A DNA stretch of 13,061 nucleotides, taken from assembly GCA_964554385.1 (NCBI GenBank), contig CAZKOM010000062.1:1-13061 (forward strand), read 5' to 3'. The notes under the pieces were generated by a model. It worked only from the letters and a program-made list of their open reading frames with translations, was not told the origin of the DNA and ran no database searches. This document shows positions 1-7,517 of the stretch, one piece after another (the first letter of the stretch is position 1; each line of letters starts with the position of its first letter). Source of the DNA: JAGKXC01 sp964554385 (GTDB lineage Bacteria > Bacteroidota > Bacteroidia > NS11-12g > UBA955). The position numbers and the translations under genes were made by a program.

Positions 1-1
1 T

Positions 2-1021
2 ATCAAAGGATATTTGAATTTGCCTTATTTCTCTAATCGTAGGGATTTATTTCGAGAGATTTCGGATTATACCGTTACCATTTTGAACCTGTTTGCCGTA
101 GTGTTTGCAATGGCTATTTTAGTGGCTTATTTATTGGCGCAGAGAATTGCACTGCCGTTAAATATTATTCGTAAACAAATGTCTTTGGTTAAAATCGGCG
201 AACGGAACCAGGCATTGCAGTGGGATAGAAATGATGAAATTGGTTTGTTGGTGCGAGAGTATAACAAAATGTTGGAAGAGTTGGATTCAAGTTTGAATCG
301 ATTAGCGGAAAGCGAACGACAAGGAGCATGGCGTGAAATGGCCAAACAGGTTGCTCATGAGATTAAAAATCCTTTAACTCCGATGCGATTATCCTTACAA
401 CATTTGCAATATTCTATCCAACGAAATGACGATAATCTAAAAGAAAAAATTCAAAAAACATCGGATTTATTAATTCGACAAATTGATGCGTTGAGCGAAA
501 TGGCCGAAGAGTTTTCGTCCTTTGCAAAAATGCCCGATCCACAATTGGGACTGGTGAATTTATCTCAAACTTTGAGAGATTCGGTGGCCTTGATGGGTAG
601 GGAAAACGCTGTTAAACCTAAAATCAATGGAGAATTAGGGGATTATTCTGTTTGGGCCGATGCGAATATGTTGGTGCGAATTTTTAATAATATTCTCAAA
701 AATGCTGTTCAAGCGATTCCAGAAGATAGGGAAGGGGAAATAACCGTTTGGTTAGAAGAACTGAACAATTCTAAGGTTTCTGACAAACACTATGTAGCGG
801 TTAATATTAAAGACAACGGAAAAGGAATACCTGAGTCATTGCGTGACAGAATTTTCTCTCCGAATTTTTCTACGAAGAATAGTGGAATGGGATTGGGGCT
901 GGCAATGGTGAAAAAAATGGTAGAGCAGTTTGGAGGTGAAATTTATTATACAACACAATTGGAAACTGGGACAACATTCGTAGTTAAATTTCCCATTAGG
1001 GAGGTTGAATCTACAGGATAA
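2..1021 (+). CDS. Sensor histidine kinase, NtrY-like, 5'-truncated by window edge
   Basis: This is the C-terminal ~339 residues of a membrane-bound histidine kinase. The frame is open to the left edge (ATC AAA GGA TAT precede the TTG at 14), so that TTG is an internal codon and the real start lies outside the window. In visible numbering, one hydrophobic membrane segment lies at about 28-46, followed by a HAMP linker (~46-100). The HisKA H-box HEIKNPLTPM carries the phospho-accepting His at ~119. The HATPase domain shows an N-box (NNILKNAVQAI, ~229-239), a G1 box (DNGKGIPE, ~271-278) and a G2 box (GMGLGLA, ~295-301). HKs of this type autophosphorylate and pass phosphate to a response regulator; none is visible, and partner and signal are unknown. 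The 'GYLNLPYF' start and HEIKNPLTPM box resemble the NtrY-like kinases common in Bacteroidota (recalled, not searched). It ends in TAA and converges on queG. Confidence 0.93.
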   Translation: MKGYLNLPYFSNRRDLFREISDYTVTILNLFAVVFAMAILVAYLLAQRIALPLNIIRKQMSLVKIGERNQALQWDRNDEIGLLVREYNKMLEELDSSLNRLAESERQGAWREMAKQVAHEIKNPLTPMRLSLQHLQYSIQRNDDNLKEKIQKTSDLLIRQIDALSEMAEEFSSFAKMPDPQLGLVNLSQTLRDSVALMGRENAVKPKINGELGDYSVWADANMLVRIFNNILKNAVQAIPEDREGEITVWLEELNNSKVSDKHYVAVNIKDNGKGIPESLRDRIFSPNFSTKNSGMGLGLAMVKKMVEQFGGEIYYTTQLETGTTFVVKFPIREVESTG

Positions 1022-1054
1022 ATTCGATTGAATTGATATCGGTATTTTAGTTTT

Positions 1055-1088
1055 TAGGCATCAGAATGTAAATCGCGTTGGATGCCTA
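1055..1088. terminator. Inverted repeat between convergent genes, possible weak bidirectional terminator
   Basis: TAGGCATC (1055-1062) is perfectly complementary to GATGCCTA (1081-1088), giving an 8-bp stem with an 18-nt loop in the 74-base gap between the kinase stop and the queG stop. It sits 7 bases beyond the queG stop. A five-T run lies on the left arm, but neither strand has a clear U-tract directly after the stem, so it is not a textbook intrinsic terminator. Position between convergent genes is the main support. Confidence 0.35.
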
Positions 1089-1095
1089 TTACATG

Positions 1096-2049
1096 TTAAA
1101 AACTAGGATTTGCAGACTTAGAATCCTTGATGTTAGGGGAGTTGTTCAAAAATCGCTGTGCTTCAGCTAATAGTTTCACGTGCCCTGTACGTTCAGCAGC
1201 GGTAGTTTTAAGTTGTTTTTTTAAAAGGGATGGATTTTCTATCCATTGCTCCCATTGATCTACATCGGCATTTACATAGGGTCTGGCTTCAAAACGAGTT
1301 TCTGTAGATGGTTCAGAAAAACGATTCCAGGGGCACACATCCTGACAAATATCGCAACCGTAGATCCAGCCCTGTTGTTGCTCAATGGGTAAATCAGAGG
1401 GGCCTTTTTTTTCGATTGTCTGATAGGAAATACAAAGTTTGCTATTTATCACTTGAGGTTGAACAATAGCTTGCGTTGGACAAGCATCAATACAAGCCGT
1501 ACAAGTCCCGCAATGGTCTGTGGTAATAGGGAAGTCTTCAGGTAATGGAAGATTACAGATTATTTCCGCTAAAAAGAAAAAGCTACCTACGCCTTTGCGA
1601 AGTAATAAACTGTTTTTTCCAATCCATCCTAACCCAGCTCTAACGGCAAGTTGCCGTTCCATAATTGGTGCGGAATCGGTGAAACCTCTTCCATGAAAGT
1701 TCGGGTTTTCATCGGCGATTTTTTGCATCAAATGGAAAACCTTATCCTTTACAACACGGTGGTAGTCTTCTCCCCAAGCGTATTTTGCAATCTTCGGACT
1801 ATTTTCTACCATTGGGTTGGGTGAATCCGGGAAATAATTATAAGCTAAGCAAATTACCGATTGTGCACCTTCAACTAAGTCGGCGGGATGAATACGTTTT
1901 TCTCGATGATTTTCCATGTACTGCATTTCGCCATGAAAACCCGAATCCAACCATTGGTTTAATTTTTCTTGATCTTCTGCTGAAATAGGTCTAGCAGTGG
2001 TTATTCCACAAGCTAGAAAACCTAATTCTTCGGCCCATTGTTTAATTTT
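1096..2049 (-). CDS. queG: Epoxyqueuosine reductase QueG, N-terminus lost in assembly gap
   Basis: QueG reduces epoxyqueuosine to queuosine in tRNA, using cobalamin and two [4Fe-4S] clusters, in the cytoplasm. 317 residues are visible, running from the gap edge (KIKQWAEELGF...) to TAA. The family signature is complete. The TDSAPIMER segment carries the Asp proposed as proton donor (~125), and GWIGKN follows. The first ferredoxin-like motif is CGTCTACIDACP (Cys ~180, 183, 186, 190). The second cluster is CDICQDVCP (Cys ~232, 235, 239) with its distal Cys in LCISYQTIE (~206). A TTG at 1948-1950 opens the longest frame without ambiguous bases, but 33 codons of typical QueG N-terminal sequence lie upstream of it, so it is not the start. 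Probably only about 10-15 residues are missing. Literal spacing across the Ns meets an in-frame stop at 2080-2082 with no start codon, so the true gap differs from 10 bases. It lies downstream of ruvB on the same strand and may be the last gene of that run. Confidence 0.95.
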   Translation of the reverse strand, partial: KIKQWAEELGFLACGITTARPISAEDQEKLNQWLDSGFHGEMQYMENHREKRIHPADLVEGAQSVICLAYNYFPDSPNPMVENSPKIAKYAWGEDYHRVVKDKVFHLMQKIADENPNFHGRGFTDSAPIMERQLAVRAGLGWIGKNSLLLRKGVGSFFFLAEIICNLPLPEDFPITTDHCGTCTACIDACPTQAIVQPQVINSKLCISYQTIEKKGPSDLPIEQQQGWIYGCDICQDVCPWNRFSEPSTETRFEARPYVNADVDQWEQWIENPSLLKKQLKTTAAERTGHVKLLAEAQRFLNNSPNIKDSKSANPSF

Positions 2050-2059
2050 NNNNNNNNNN
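2050..2059. other. Assembly gap (10 N) at the 5' end of queG
   Basis: Ten Ns, the same length as the second gap, indicate a scaffolder placeholder and not a measured distance. The left side ends inside the queG N-terminus; the right side is sequence downstream of ruvB. The start codon of queG is inside the missing sequence, and more could be missing. Confidence 0.97.
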
Positions 2060-2131
2060 AACCATATCGGCCGCTGGGTTCATCGATTTTAATATTGGGT
2101 AAACGACTCAAAGGAATGAGACCAACAAATT
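2060..2131 (-). other. Spacer after ruvB with an open frame running into the gap
   Basis: This 72-base piece lies between the ruvB stop and the N run. On the minus strand one frame stays open from within the end of ruvB up to the gap (reading LKFVGLIPLSR, then LPNIKIDEPSGRYG). No ATG is visible in that stretch and I do not recognise the product. It may be chance, a leader region for queG, or the beginning of an unknown gene lost in the gap. Confidence 0.25.
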
Positions 2132-3211
2132 TTAAAATAAGGTATTGGGGTTTCTTCTGTCCAATTTCCCTAAATGTTTGTAGGCGTGCGCAGTAGCTTC
2201 TCTGCCACGGGCGGTTCGTTGTAGGTATCCTTCTTGGATTAAGAACGGTTCATATACTTCTTCAATGGTACCTGCATCTTCACCAACGGCGGTGGCGATT
2301 GTATTTAGCCCAACCGGACCGCCTTTGAATTTGTCTATGATGGTTGACAGAATCTTATTATCCATTTCGTCCAAGCCATTTGCATCTACATTCAATGCCG
2401 TAAGTGCCATTTTTGCAATTTCGATGGTAATTCTTCCATCTCCCTTGATTTGAGCAAAATCGCGGGTTCGTCTCAATAATGCATTGGCAATTCTTGGGGT
2501 CCCTCGTGATCTCCGTGCAATCTCAAAAGCTGCTTCTTCGGTTATGGGAGTATTGAGAATGAAAGCGCTTCGCATAACGATACCGCTTAAAGTTTCGGCG
2601 TCGTAATATTCTAACCTACAGGTAATTCCAAAACGTGCTCGAAGCGGTGCGGTTAACATACCTGAACGGGTTGTAGCACCCACCAATGTAAACGGTTGCA
2701 GTGCAATTTGTACCGATCTTGCGTTGGGACCTGTGTCAATCATAATATCAATTCGGTAATCTTCCATCGCCGAATACAGATATTCTTCAATTACGGGACT
2801 TANNNNNNNNNNGTAGTCTTCCATAGCCGGGTAAAGAGCTTCCTCGACATTTTTATTCAATCGGTGTATTTCATCGATAAATAGTACGTCGCCTTTTTGC
2901 AGATTGGTTAATAATCCTGCCAAATCACCTGGTTTTTCAAGCACTGGACCTGAGGTGATTTTCATACTACTACCCATGGCATTGGCTACAATATGGGATA
3001 AGGTGGTCTTCCCTAAGCCTGGAGGGCCATGAAGCAATAAATGGTCAAGTGCTTCACCGCGTTGTATGGCGGCTTGAACGAAAACACGAAGATTTTCAAT
3101 GATCGCTGGCTGACCCGAAAAATCACCAAAATCTGCCGGACGTAAAACACGTTCGATTTCCTTTTCGGTGGAATTCAATGGTTCTGAATTGGGATTTAAA
3201 TTCGGGTTCAT
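2132..3211 (-). CDS. ruvB: Holliday junction branch migration helicase RuvB, interrupted by assembly gap
   Basis: RuvB is the hexameric AAA+ motor that, with RuvA, drives Holliday-junction branch migration in recombination repair. Reading from ATG at 3211: the start of the conserved core is RPADFGDFSGQ (~25-34), Walker A GPPGLGKTT is at 62-70, Walker B VLFIDEIH at 109-116, and the sensor/arginine-finger region GATTRSGMLTAPLRARFG at 178-195. The C-terminal winged helix (GGPVGLNTIATAVGED... QRTARGRE) is intact. The apparent length of 359 residues exceeds the usual ~340. The excess is explained by the N run at 2803-2812: residues 119-133 (NKNVEEALYPAMEDY) and 138-152 (SPVIEEYLYSAMEDY) are two versions of the same segment, one on each side. 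The true protein therefore has one copy, and the N- and C-terminal parts may not come from one genome. It starts 7 bases after the dapA stop, which suggests the same operon. Confidence 0.93.
   Translation of the reverse strand: MNPNLNPNSEPLNSTEKEIERVLRPADFGDFSGQPAIIENLRVFVQAAIQRGEALDHLLLHGPPGLGKTTLSHIVANAMGSSMKITSGPVLEKPGDLAGLLTNLQKGDVLFIDEIHRLNKNVEEALYPAMEDYXXXXSPVIEEYLYSAMEDYRIDIMIDTGPNARSVQIALQPFTLVGATTRSGMLTAPLRARFGITCRLEYYDAETLSGIVMRSAFILNTPITEEAAFEIARRSRGTPRIANALLRRTRDFAQIKGDGRITIEIAKMALTALNVDANGLDEMDNKILSTIIDKFKGGPVGLNTIATAVGEDAGTIEEVYEPFLIQEGYLQRTARGREATAHAYKHLGKLDRRNPNTLF
2803..2812. other. Assembly gap (10 N) inside ruvB, flanks overlap in homology
   Basis: Ten Ns separate two contigs whose ends encode the same RuvB segment just after Walker B. 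The flanking 47 bases on each side align without gaps but differ at roughly a third of positions. There is no missing sequence in protein terms; there is redundant, divergent sequence. Confidence 0.97.
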
Positions 3212-3218
3212 GGCGCAA

Positions 3219-4094
3219 TTATAAACCTAAGGTAGCTAAACGACGCAAATTTGATTCTACGGAAGCATTCACGGCCCACAAGGGCGGTCTTACGGTAGTT
3301 TCGCACAATCCCATTTCGTTCAGCATGGTTTTTATCCCACCAGGACTACCATCGGCAAAAATAGCGATGCTTCCTTCCAGCGTTTTATTGTGTAATGTGC
3401 GAGCAGTGTGCATATCACCCAGCAATGCGGCCTGTACCATAGCGGTAAACGTTTTGGGGTAAGCGTGATTAATTACGGAAATTACTCCGCTGCCTCCACA
3501 GGCCGTAATGGGGAAAGTTAGAGCGTCATCGCCACTAATCACTAGAAAATCATCCGGTTTTTTAGACAAGATCGTCATAACTTGTTCCATATTCCCAGAG
3601 GCTTCTTTGGTAGCAACGATGTTTGGCAATTCTGCTAAGCGTAACTGGGTTTCGGCCGACATATTGGACCCTGTTCTTCCGGGTACATTGTAAATGATAA
3701 TTGGAAGTTTTGCAACTTCGTTTAAGGTTTTATAATGTTGGTAAATACCCTCTTGGTTGGGTTTATTGTAGTAGGGACTTACCGATAAAATCGCACAGAA
3801 GCCGGATAGGTCTGAAGTAGTGTATGTTTCTTCCATTGCTGAGGTGTTATTCCCCCCTATTCCCAGTACCAACGGCAATCGATTTGCGTTTGCTTCTTTG
3901 ATACAAGCAATCACCGATTGTTGCTCCGATTTGGAAAGTGTTGCACTTTCGCCTGTGGTTCCAAGTACAACCAGGTAGTTGGTGCCATTGTTAATTTGAT
4001 GCTCTACAATCTTTCCCAGTGCTTCGAAATCGATGCTGAAATCTTTCTTGAAAGGGGTGATTAATGCGGTTCCGGTTCCAATTAACTCTCTCAT
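3219..4094 (-). CDS. dapA: 4-hydroxy-tetrahydrodipicolinate synthase DapA
   Basis: DapA condenses pyruvate with aspartate-4-semialdehyde, the first committed step of the diaminopimelate/lysine pathway, in the cytoplasm. The 291-residue length is normal. The protein is a TIM barrel of the DapA/NAL family with GTTGE at 45-49 (substrate carboxylate and catalytic-triad Thr region) and YYNKP at 108-112. Tyr135 in IIIYNVPGRTG is the catalytic Tyr, with Arg140 nearby, and Lys163 in VATKEASG forms the Schiff base with pyruvate. The start ATG at 4094 overlaps the TGA of the upstream gene as ATGA (4 bases), indicating translational coupling. ruvB begins 7 bases downstream. Confidence 0.97.
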   Translation of the reverse strand: MRELIGTGTALITPFKKDFSIDFEALGKIVEHQINNGTNYLVVLGTTGESATLSKSEQQSVIACIKEANANRLPLVLGIGGNNTSAMEETYTTSDLSGFCAILSVSPYYNKPNQEGIYQHYKTLNEVAKLPIIIYNVPGRTGSNMSAETQLRLAELPNIVATKEASGNMEQVMTILSKKPDDFLVISGDDALTFPITACGGSGVISVINHAYPKTFTAMVQAALLGDMHTARTLHNKTLEGSIAIFADGSPGGIKTMLNEMGLCETTVRPPLWAVNASVESNLRRLATLGL

Positions 4095-4639
4095 CCTAAT
4101 TTTGCTAAGGTATCTTTAATTCCACAAAGGTACTGATTCAAATTGGGCTTCTCCGAATTTTGACGAAGGAGGATATCATAAACACTTAAGTGTTGTGGCT
4201 GATAATATCCAATTTTGCAAGCTGCTTTTCCTACGGCTGCCATACCCACATAATGCCAATCACCCGATAAATCAAAGGATATCAAGAAATCGTAATCCCT
4301 CCGTAATACGTTTTTAATTGAATCGCTTTTAGGGAATCGGGTTTTATCAAAGTCCCATTTACCTAAATAATACATGTTCGCTTCGGGGACTAAGGGGATT
4401 TCTTCTTTCTTTTTTACATCGAAATAAACCAATCGAGTTACCTGTTTCCCATCGGCCAACAATTCCTTGATGAACTCTTGGATTTGTATTTTTTCAGAGG
4501 TTGTTGTTTGTCCATCCCAAATCAAGGCAAACGATTTGGATCGTTGGTAGTTTGGTGCAAAGTTGAGTTTGCCGAATTGCTTGGCTTTTCTTTTGTGTAA
4601 TTTTCCAATAATGGTTGAAACAATTCCGGTTTTACTCAT
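4091..4639 (-). CDS. Small conserved protein of unknown function, DUF6913-like
   Basis: 182 residues, no signal peptide and no membrane segment, so probably cytoplasmic. The N-terminus is strongly basic (GKLHKRKAKQFGKLN, ~12-26), followed by an alternating alpha/beta pattern (e.g. SFALIWDG ~36-43, TRLVYFDV ~68-75, YDFLISFDLSGDW ~116-128). I see no catalytic motif. From memory it matches the Bacteroidota family DUF6913, which is often found beside dapA and ligA; I could not check this. Its start overlaps the ligA stop by 8 bases and its stop overlaps the dapA start by 4, so the three are very likely co-transcribed and translationally coupled. Context alone does not show whether it serves DNA, lysine/cell-wall or another process. 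Confidence 0.85.
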   Translation of the reverse strand: MSKTGIVSTIIGKLHKRKAKQFGKLNFAPNYQRSKSFALIWDGQTTTSEKIQIQEFIKELLADGKQVTRLVYFDVKKKEEIPLVPEANMYYLGKWDFDKTRFPKSDSIKNVLRRDYDFLISFDLSGDWHYVGMAAVGKAACKIGYYQPQHLSVYDILLRQNSEKPNLNQYLCGIKDTLAKLG

Positions 4640-6635
4640 GGTTGATCAGGGTTAGGAGTTGTTGTTCGTCTATAATTGCCACTTTTAAATCTTGTGCCTT
4701 CTGAAGCTTTGAAGGGCCGATCCCGTCACCAGCAACTAAGTAATTGGTTTTTCCCGTTACTCCGGAACCCACTTTGCCGCCATGGGATTCAATCATCGCT
4801 TTGATTTCGTCTCGCTCAAAGTTGGCGAATACACCAGAAATAACGAAGGTCTTGCCTTGCAAAGAATTGCCTAAACTCTCCTTTGCTTGGGTGGTGAATG
4901 TCAGACCATGTTCAATCAATAACTGGATATCTTGATTGTTTTTTTCTTCTTGGAAATAGGCTACCACAGATTCAGCGATTCTCTGTCCAATCTCATCGAT
5001 TTGAACTAGTTGTTCAACGCTGGAATTCTGTATTGCATGGATGTTTAATAACGCCTGAGATAATTTTTTTGCAACGGTTTCGCCTACATATCGGATTCCA
5101 AGTCCAAATAAAACGCGTTCAAACGGTTGCGCCTTACTGGCTTGAATTCCATCGATAATGTTTTGCGCCGATTTTTGACCCATACGATCTAGCGTAAGTA
5201 ATTGTTCCAATGTTATGTTGTATAAATCGGGAATTCGTTTTACTAATCCATTACGATAGAGTGTTTCTGCCATTTCGCTACCAATACTTTGGATGTCCAT
5301 GGCCTTGCGCGCAACAAAATGTTCAATTTTCCCGATCACTTGGGGTGGACACTCCTCGGAGTTGGGGCAGTAATGCTGTGCTTCCCCTTCGTTGCGGATG
5401 AGTTCCGAATTGCATTCGGGACAATGAGTAATGAAATCTACCTCCGCGGTATTTTCTGCTCTACGTGAAAAATCCACACCCACAATTTTGGGTATAATTT
5501 CTCCGCCTTTTTCAACAAAAACATAATCACCTACTGCAATGCCCAGGCGTTGAATCTCATTGGCATTGTGTAAGCTAGCTCGCTTCACTGTTGTACCTAA
5601 TAGCGCAACAGGAGTAAGTTCTGCAACGGGAGTAATAGCTCCGGTTCTACCTACTTGGTAAGTTATCCCATTAAGTTGGGTGCATGCGGTTTCGGTTTGA
5701 AATTTATACGCGATAGCCCAACGTGGAACTTTGGCAGTAAACCCTAATTCTTGTTGATATCGGAAATTATTAACTTTAATTACTACACCGTCTGTATCGT
5801 AGCTCAAAGATTTTCTGGCTTCATCCCAATAATCTAAGAATGCGAATACTTCTTCTAGCCCATTGCAAAGTCTGCTGTTTTCTGGCGTTTTAATTCCCCA
5901 GTTTTTGGCCGATTCCAACGATTTCCAATGGGTTTCAAATGGATTCTGGTCGCTTAAAAAGTGATACAGGGTAATATCCAACGGTCGTTTTGCAACTTCG
6001 CTGGGATCTTTAATTTTTAACGAACCGGATGCAACGTTTCTCGGGTTGGCATAAAGTGGTTCTCCTTGTGATACACGTTGTTCATTGAGTTTTTCAAATC
6101 CTTTTCGGTGCATGAAAATTTCTCCACGTATTTCAAACTCTTCAGGATAATCTCCCGATAATGTATGTACAAGAGATCGTATTGTTTTTACGTTTTCTGT
6201 AACATCATCGCCCTGAAATCCATCGCCTCGAGTTACCGCTTGTACTAATTTGCCGTTTTGATAAAAGATAGAAATAGCCAATCCGTCAATTTTTAGTTCA
6301 CACACATATTCCACTTCGTTTATCCCTAAGGATTCACAAACCCGTTGATTGAAATCCGCAAGTTCCTCCTTCGAGTATGTGTTACCCAGAGAAAGCATTC
6401 TGCGTTTGTGTGGTACGGTCTTGAATTCCTCTAACAATCCACCGCCTACCGTCTGGGTTGGACTGTTGCTCCATTTATATTGCGGGAATTGTTTTTCCAA
6501 CTGTTCTAATTCCTTGAGTAGTAAATCAAATTCTTGGTCGGAAATACTGGGTTCTGCTAATATGTAGTACCGATAATTATGGTCAATTAACTGCTGGGTG
6601 AGTTGTGAAATCCGTTGTTGTGGATCGAAATTCAT
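4632..6635 (-). CDS. ligA: NAD-dependent DNA ligase LigA
   Basis: LigA seals nicks in duplex DNA (Okazaki fragments, repair) using NAD+. The call covers 667 residues from ATG at 6635. The order is: the NMN-binding Ia domain with the YRYYILAEPSISDQEFD signature (~21-37); the nucleotidyltransferase with the AMP-accepting Lys115 in CELKIDG; TDGVVIKVN (~281-289) and AKVPRWAIAYKF (~301-312); the OB fold; a Cys4 zinc finger (C405, C408, C423, C429); helix-hairpin-helix repeats; and a C-terminal BRCT domain (~590-667). A longer frame begins at 6707, but its 24 extra residues (WIVYNYYQQYLAS...) do not belong to the family, while residue 1 of MNFDPQQR fits the usual N-terminus. No Shine-Dalgarno sequence is visible, as is common in Bacteroidota. 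It is the first gene of the minus-strand run and is divergent from the FKBP gene. Confidence 0.97.
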   Translation of the reverse strand: MNFDPQQRISQLTQQLIDHNYRYYILAEPSISDQEFDLLLKELEQLEKQFPQYKWSNSPTQTVGGGLLEEFKTVPHKRRMLSLGNTYSKEELADFNQRVCESLGINEVEYVCELKIDGLAISIFYQNGKLVQAVTRGDGFQGDDVTENVKTIRSLVHTLSGDYPEEFEIRGEIFMHRKGFEKLNEQRVSQGEPLYANPRNVASGSLKIKDPSEVAKRPLDITLYHFLSDQNPFETHWKSLESAKNWGIKTPENSRLCNGLEEVFAFLDYWDEARKSLSYDTDGVVIKVNNFRYQQELGFTAKVPRWAIAYKFQTETACTQLNGITYQVGRTGAITPVAELTPVALLGTTVKRASLHNANEIQRLGIAVGDYVFVEKGGEIIPKIVGVDFSRRAENTAEVDFITHCPECNSELIRNEGEAQHYCPNSEECPPQVIGKIEHFVARKAMDIQSIGSEMAETLYRNGLVKRIPDLYNITLEQLLTLDRMGQKSAQNIIDGIQASKAQPFERVLFGLGIRYVGETVAKKLSQALLNIHAIQNSSVEQLVQIDEIGQRIAESVVAYFQEEKNNQDIQLLIEHGLTFTTQAKESLGNSLQGKTFVISGVFANFERDEIKAMIESHGGKVGSGVTGKTNYLVAGDGIGPSKLQKAQDLKVAIIDEQQLLTLINHE

Positions 6636-6768
6636 GTTACTGCAAAATAGTAAAATCTTCACCGTGGATGCCAAGTATTGTTGGTAATAGTTATACACAA
6701 TCCACAAATGTTATTGCGCTTTTTTGGTGGGGGGGACAATTCGGGTTAACTTGCAGTGTTTTTTAACT
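6636..6768. promoter_or_regulatory. Divergent intergenic region between ligA and FKBP gene
   Basis: This 133-base spacer must hold the promoters for ligA (leftward) and the FKBP gene (rightward), because the genes diverge. I found no clean TTTG / TAnnTTTG pair on either strand. It contains a T6-GG-T-G7 tract at 6720-6735, next to the FKBP gene's start region. The promoter role is inferred from gene orientation only. Confidence 0.5.
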
Positions 6769-7269
6769 ATGCAACAAATTTCCCCCAATCACGTAGTAGG
6801 TGTTACATATACACTTACATTGACCAACGGCGAAGTCGCTGATTTTGCCGAAGAAGCCAACCCTTTGATGTTTATCCACGGTATTGGTCAAACCTTACCC
6901 GCTTTTGATGAGAATTTAAATGGATTGAAAATTGGCGATAATTTTACTTTTTCCTTAACGGCTGAAGAAGGTTACGGTGAGTATGATAATAATTGGGTTA
7001 TAAACTTGCCACGTAGCGTTTTCGGTGGTGATGATGTCCCTGATGATTTATTGCAAGTAGGTGCTATGTTGCCGATGCAAGACCAAGAAGGAAACCCGTT
7101 AGATGGTAAGGTAGTGTCGTTTGATGAAAATATCGTAACGATGGATTTCAATCATCCATTGGCTGGTCAAACGTTGAACTTTACCGGAAAGGTTATGTCC
7201 ATTCGTGAAGCAACCGAGGAAGAGTTAGATCACGGTCACGTTCATGGCCAAGGTGGTCATCACCACTAA
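6769..7269 (+). CDS. SlyD-like FKBP-type peptidyl-prolyl cis-trans isomerase with His-rich tail
   Basis: This is a cytoplasmic prolyl isomerase and folding helper of the SlyD type, 166 residues from ATG at 6769. The FKBP core is split as in SlyD. The N-terminal half has YTLTLTNGE and the PLMFIHGIGQTLPAFDENLNG segment (~32-52), where the aromatic and hydrophobic residues line the active site. Then follow LTAEEGYGEYD (~64-74), an inserted flap-like domain (~75-125), and return to the core at FNHPLAGQTLNFTGKV (~128-143). The tail HGHVHGQGGHHH is a likely Ni/Zn-binding His cluster, as in SlyD. There is no signal peptide. The frame opens earlier at 6724, but those 15 residues cross a poly-G tract and are not FKBP-like, so 6769 is preferred. 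It is monocistronic, closed by a terminator 27 bases downstream. Confidence 0.93.
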   Translation: MQQISPNHVVGVTYTLTLTNGEVADFAEEANPLMFIHGIGQTLPAFDENLNGLKIGDNFTFSLTAEEGYGEYDNNWVINLPRSVFGGDDVPDDLLQVGAMLPMQDQEGNPLDGKVVSFDENIVTMDFNHPLAGQTLNFTGKVMSIREATEEELDHGHVHGQGGHHH

Positions 7270-7295
7270 TTTAATTTTGTAATTGAATTTTATCG

Positions 7296-7327
7296 AAACA
7301 GGAACTTGAAGAGTTCCTGTTTTTGTT
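7296..7327 (+). terminator. Rho-independent terminator after the FKBP gene
   Basis: AAACAGGAACT (7296-7306) pairs perfectly with AGTTCCTGTTT (7312-7322) around a 5-nt loop (TGAAG). This gives an 11-bp stem running into a T-rich tail. It insulates the downstream surface-protein cluster from FKBP transcription. Confidence 0.9.
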
Positions 7328-7481
7328 TACCGATATAGCATTTTTCTGAATAGGGTAATACTTGACATAGTAGAATTGTTTATTGAGTAAAATCGGATTG
7401 TTATTTTATTTTTATTAAAACTCTTCCTGAGAATACTAGCTCTTATTCAATTGAAAATTAGTAGTTTAAAATGTATTTTGA

Positions 7482-7511
7482 TTTGACTATTATTGATATT
7501 TAGTATATTCG
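7482..7511 (+). promoter_or_regulatory. Bacteroidota-type promoter for the surface-protein cluster
   Basis: TTTG at 7482-7485 and TATATTCG at 7504-7511 are separated by 18 bases. The Bacteroidota sigma-ABfr consensus is TTTG (-33) and TAnnTTTG (-7), so the match is exact at -33 and one base off at -7. The -7 element ends only 6 bases before the ATG at 7518, so the transcript would have almost no leader. The rest of the 248-base spacer (7270-7517) is AT-rich and holds only the FKBP terminator and a short TTCAATTGAA palindrome (7446-7455). Confidence 0.55.
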
Positions 7512-7517
7512 CCGCCT

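Noticed and set aside
14..16. TTG as start codon of the histidine kinase
   Set aside because: The frame continues to the window edge with family-like residues, and the preceding membrane and sensor part must lie outside.
1948..1950. TTG as start codon of QueG
   Set aside because: 33 further codons upstream encode recognisable QueG N-terminal sequence (ELGFLACGITTA) up to the gap.
2754..2860. A genuine tandem duplication or insertion within RuvB
   Set aside because: The repeat sits exactly on either side of an N run, would insert into the AAA+ core after Walker B, and restores normal length when one copy is removed; an assembly cause is far simpler.
6636..6707. 24-residue N-terminal extension of LigA (longest frame)
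   Set aside because: The extra residues are unlike any ligase N-terminus, and the ATG at 6635 gives the normal family start and length.
6724..6768. 15-residue extension of the FKBP protein
   Set aside because: It is read through the T/G tract and is not FKBP-like; the ATG at 6769 directly precedes the conserved core.
7446..7455. TTCAATTGAA palindrome as an operator upstream of the surface cluster
   Set aside because: A perfect 10-base palindrome of this AT-rich composition is expected by chance in such a spacer, and there is no second copy or known regulator to match.
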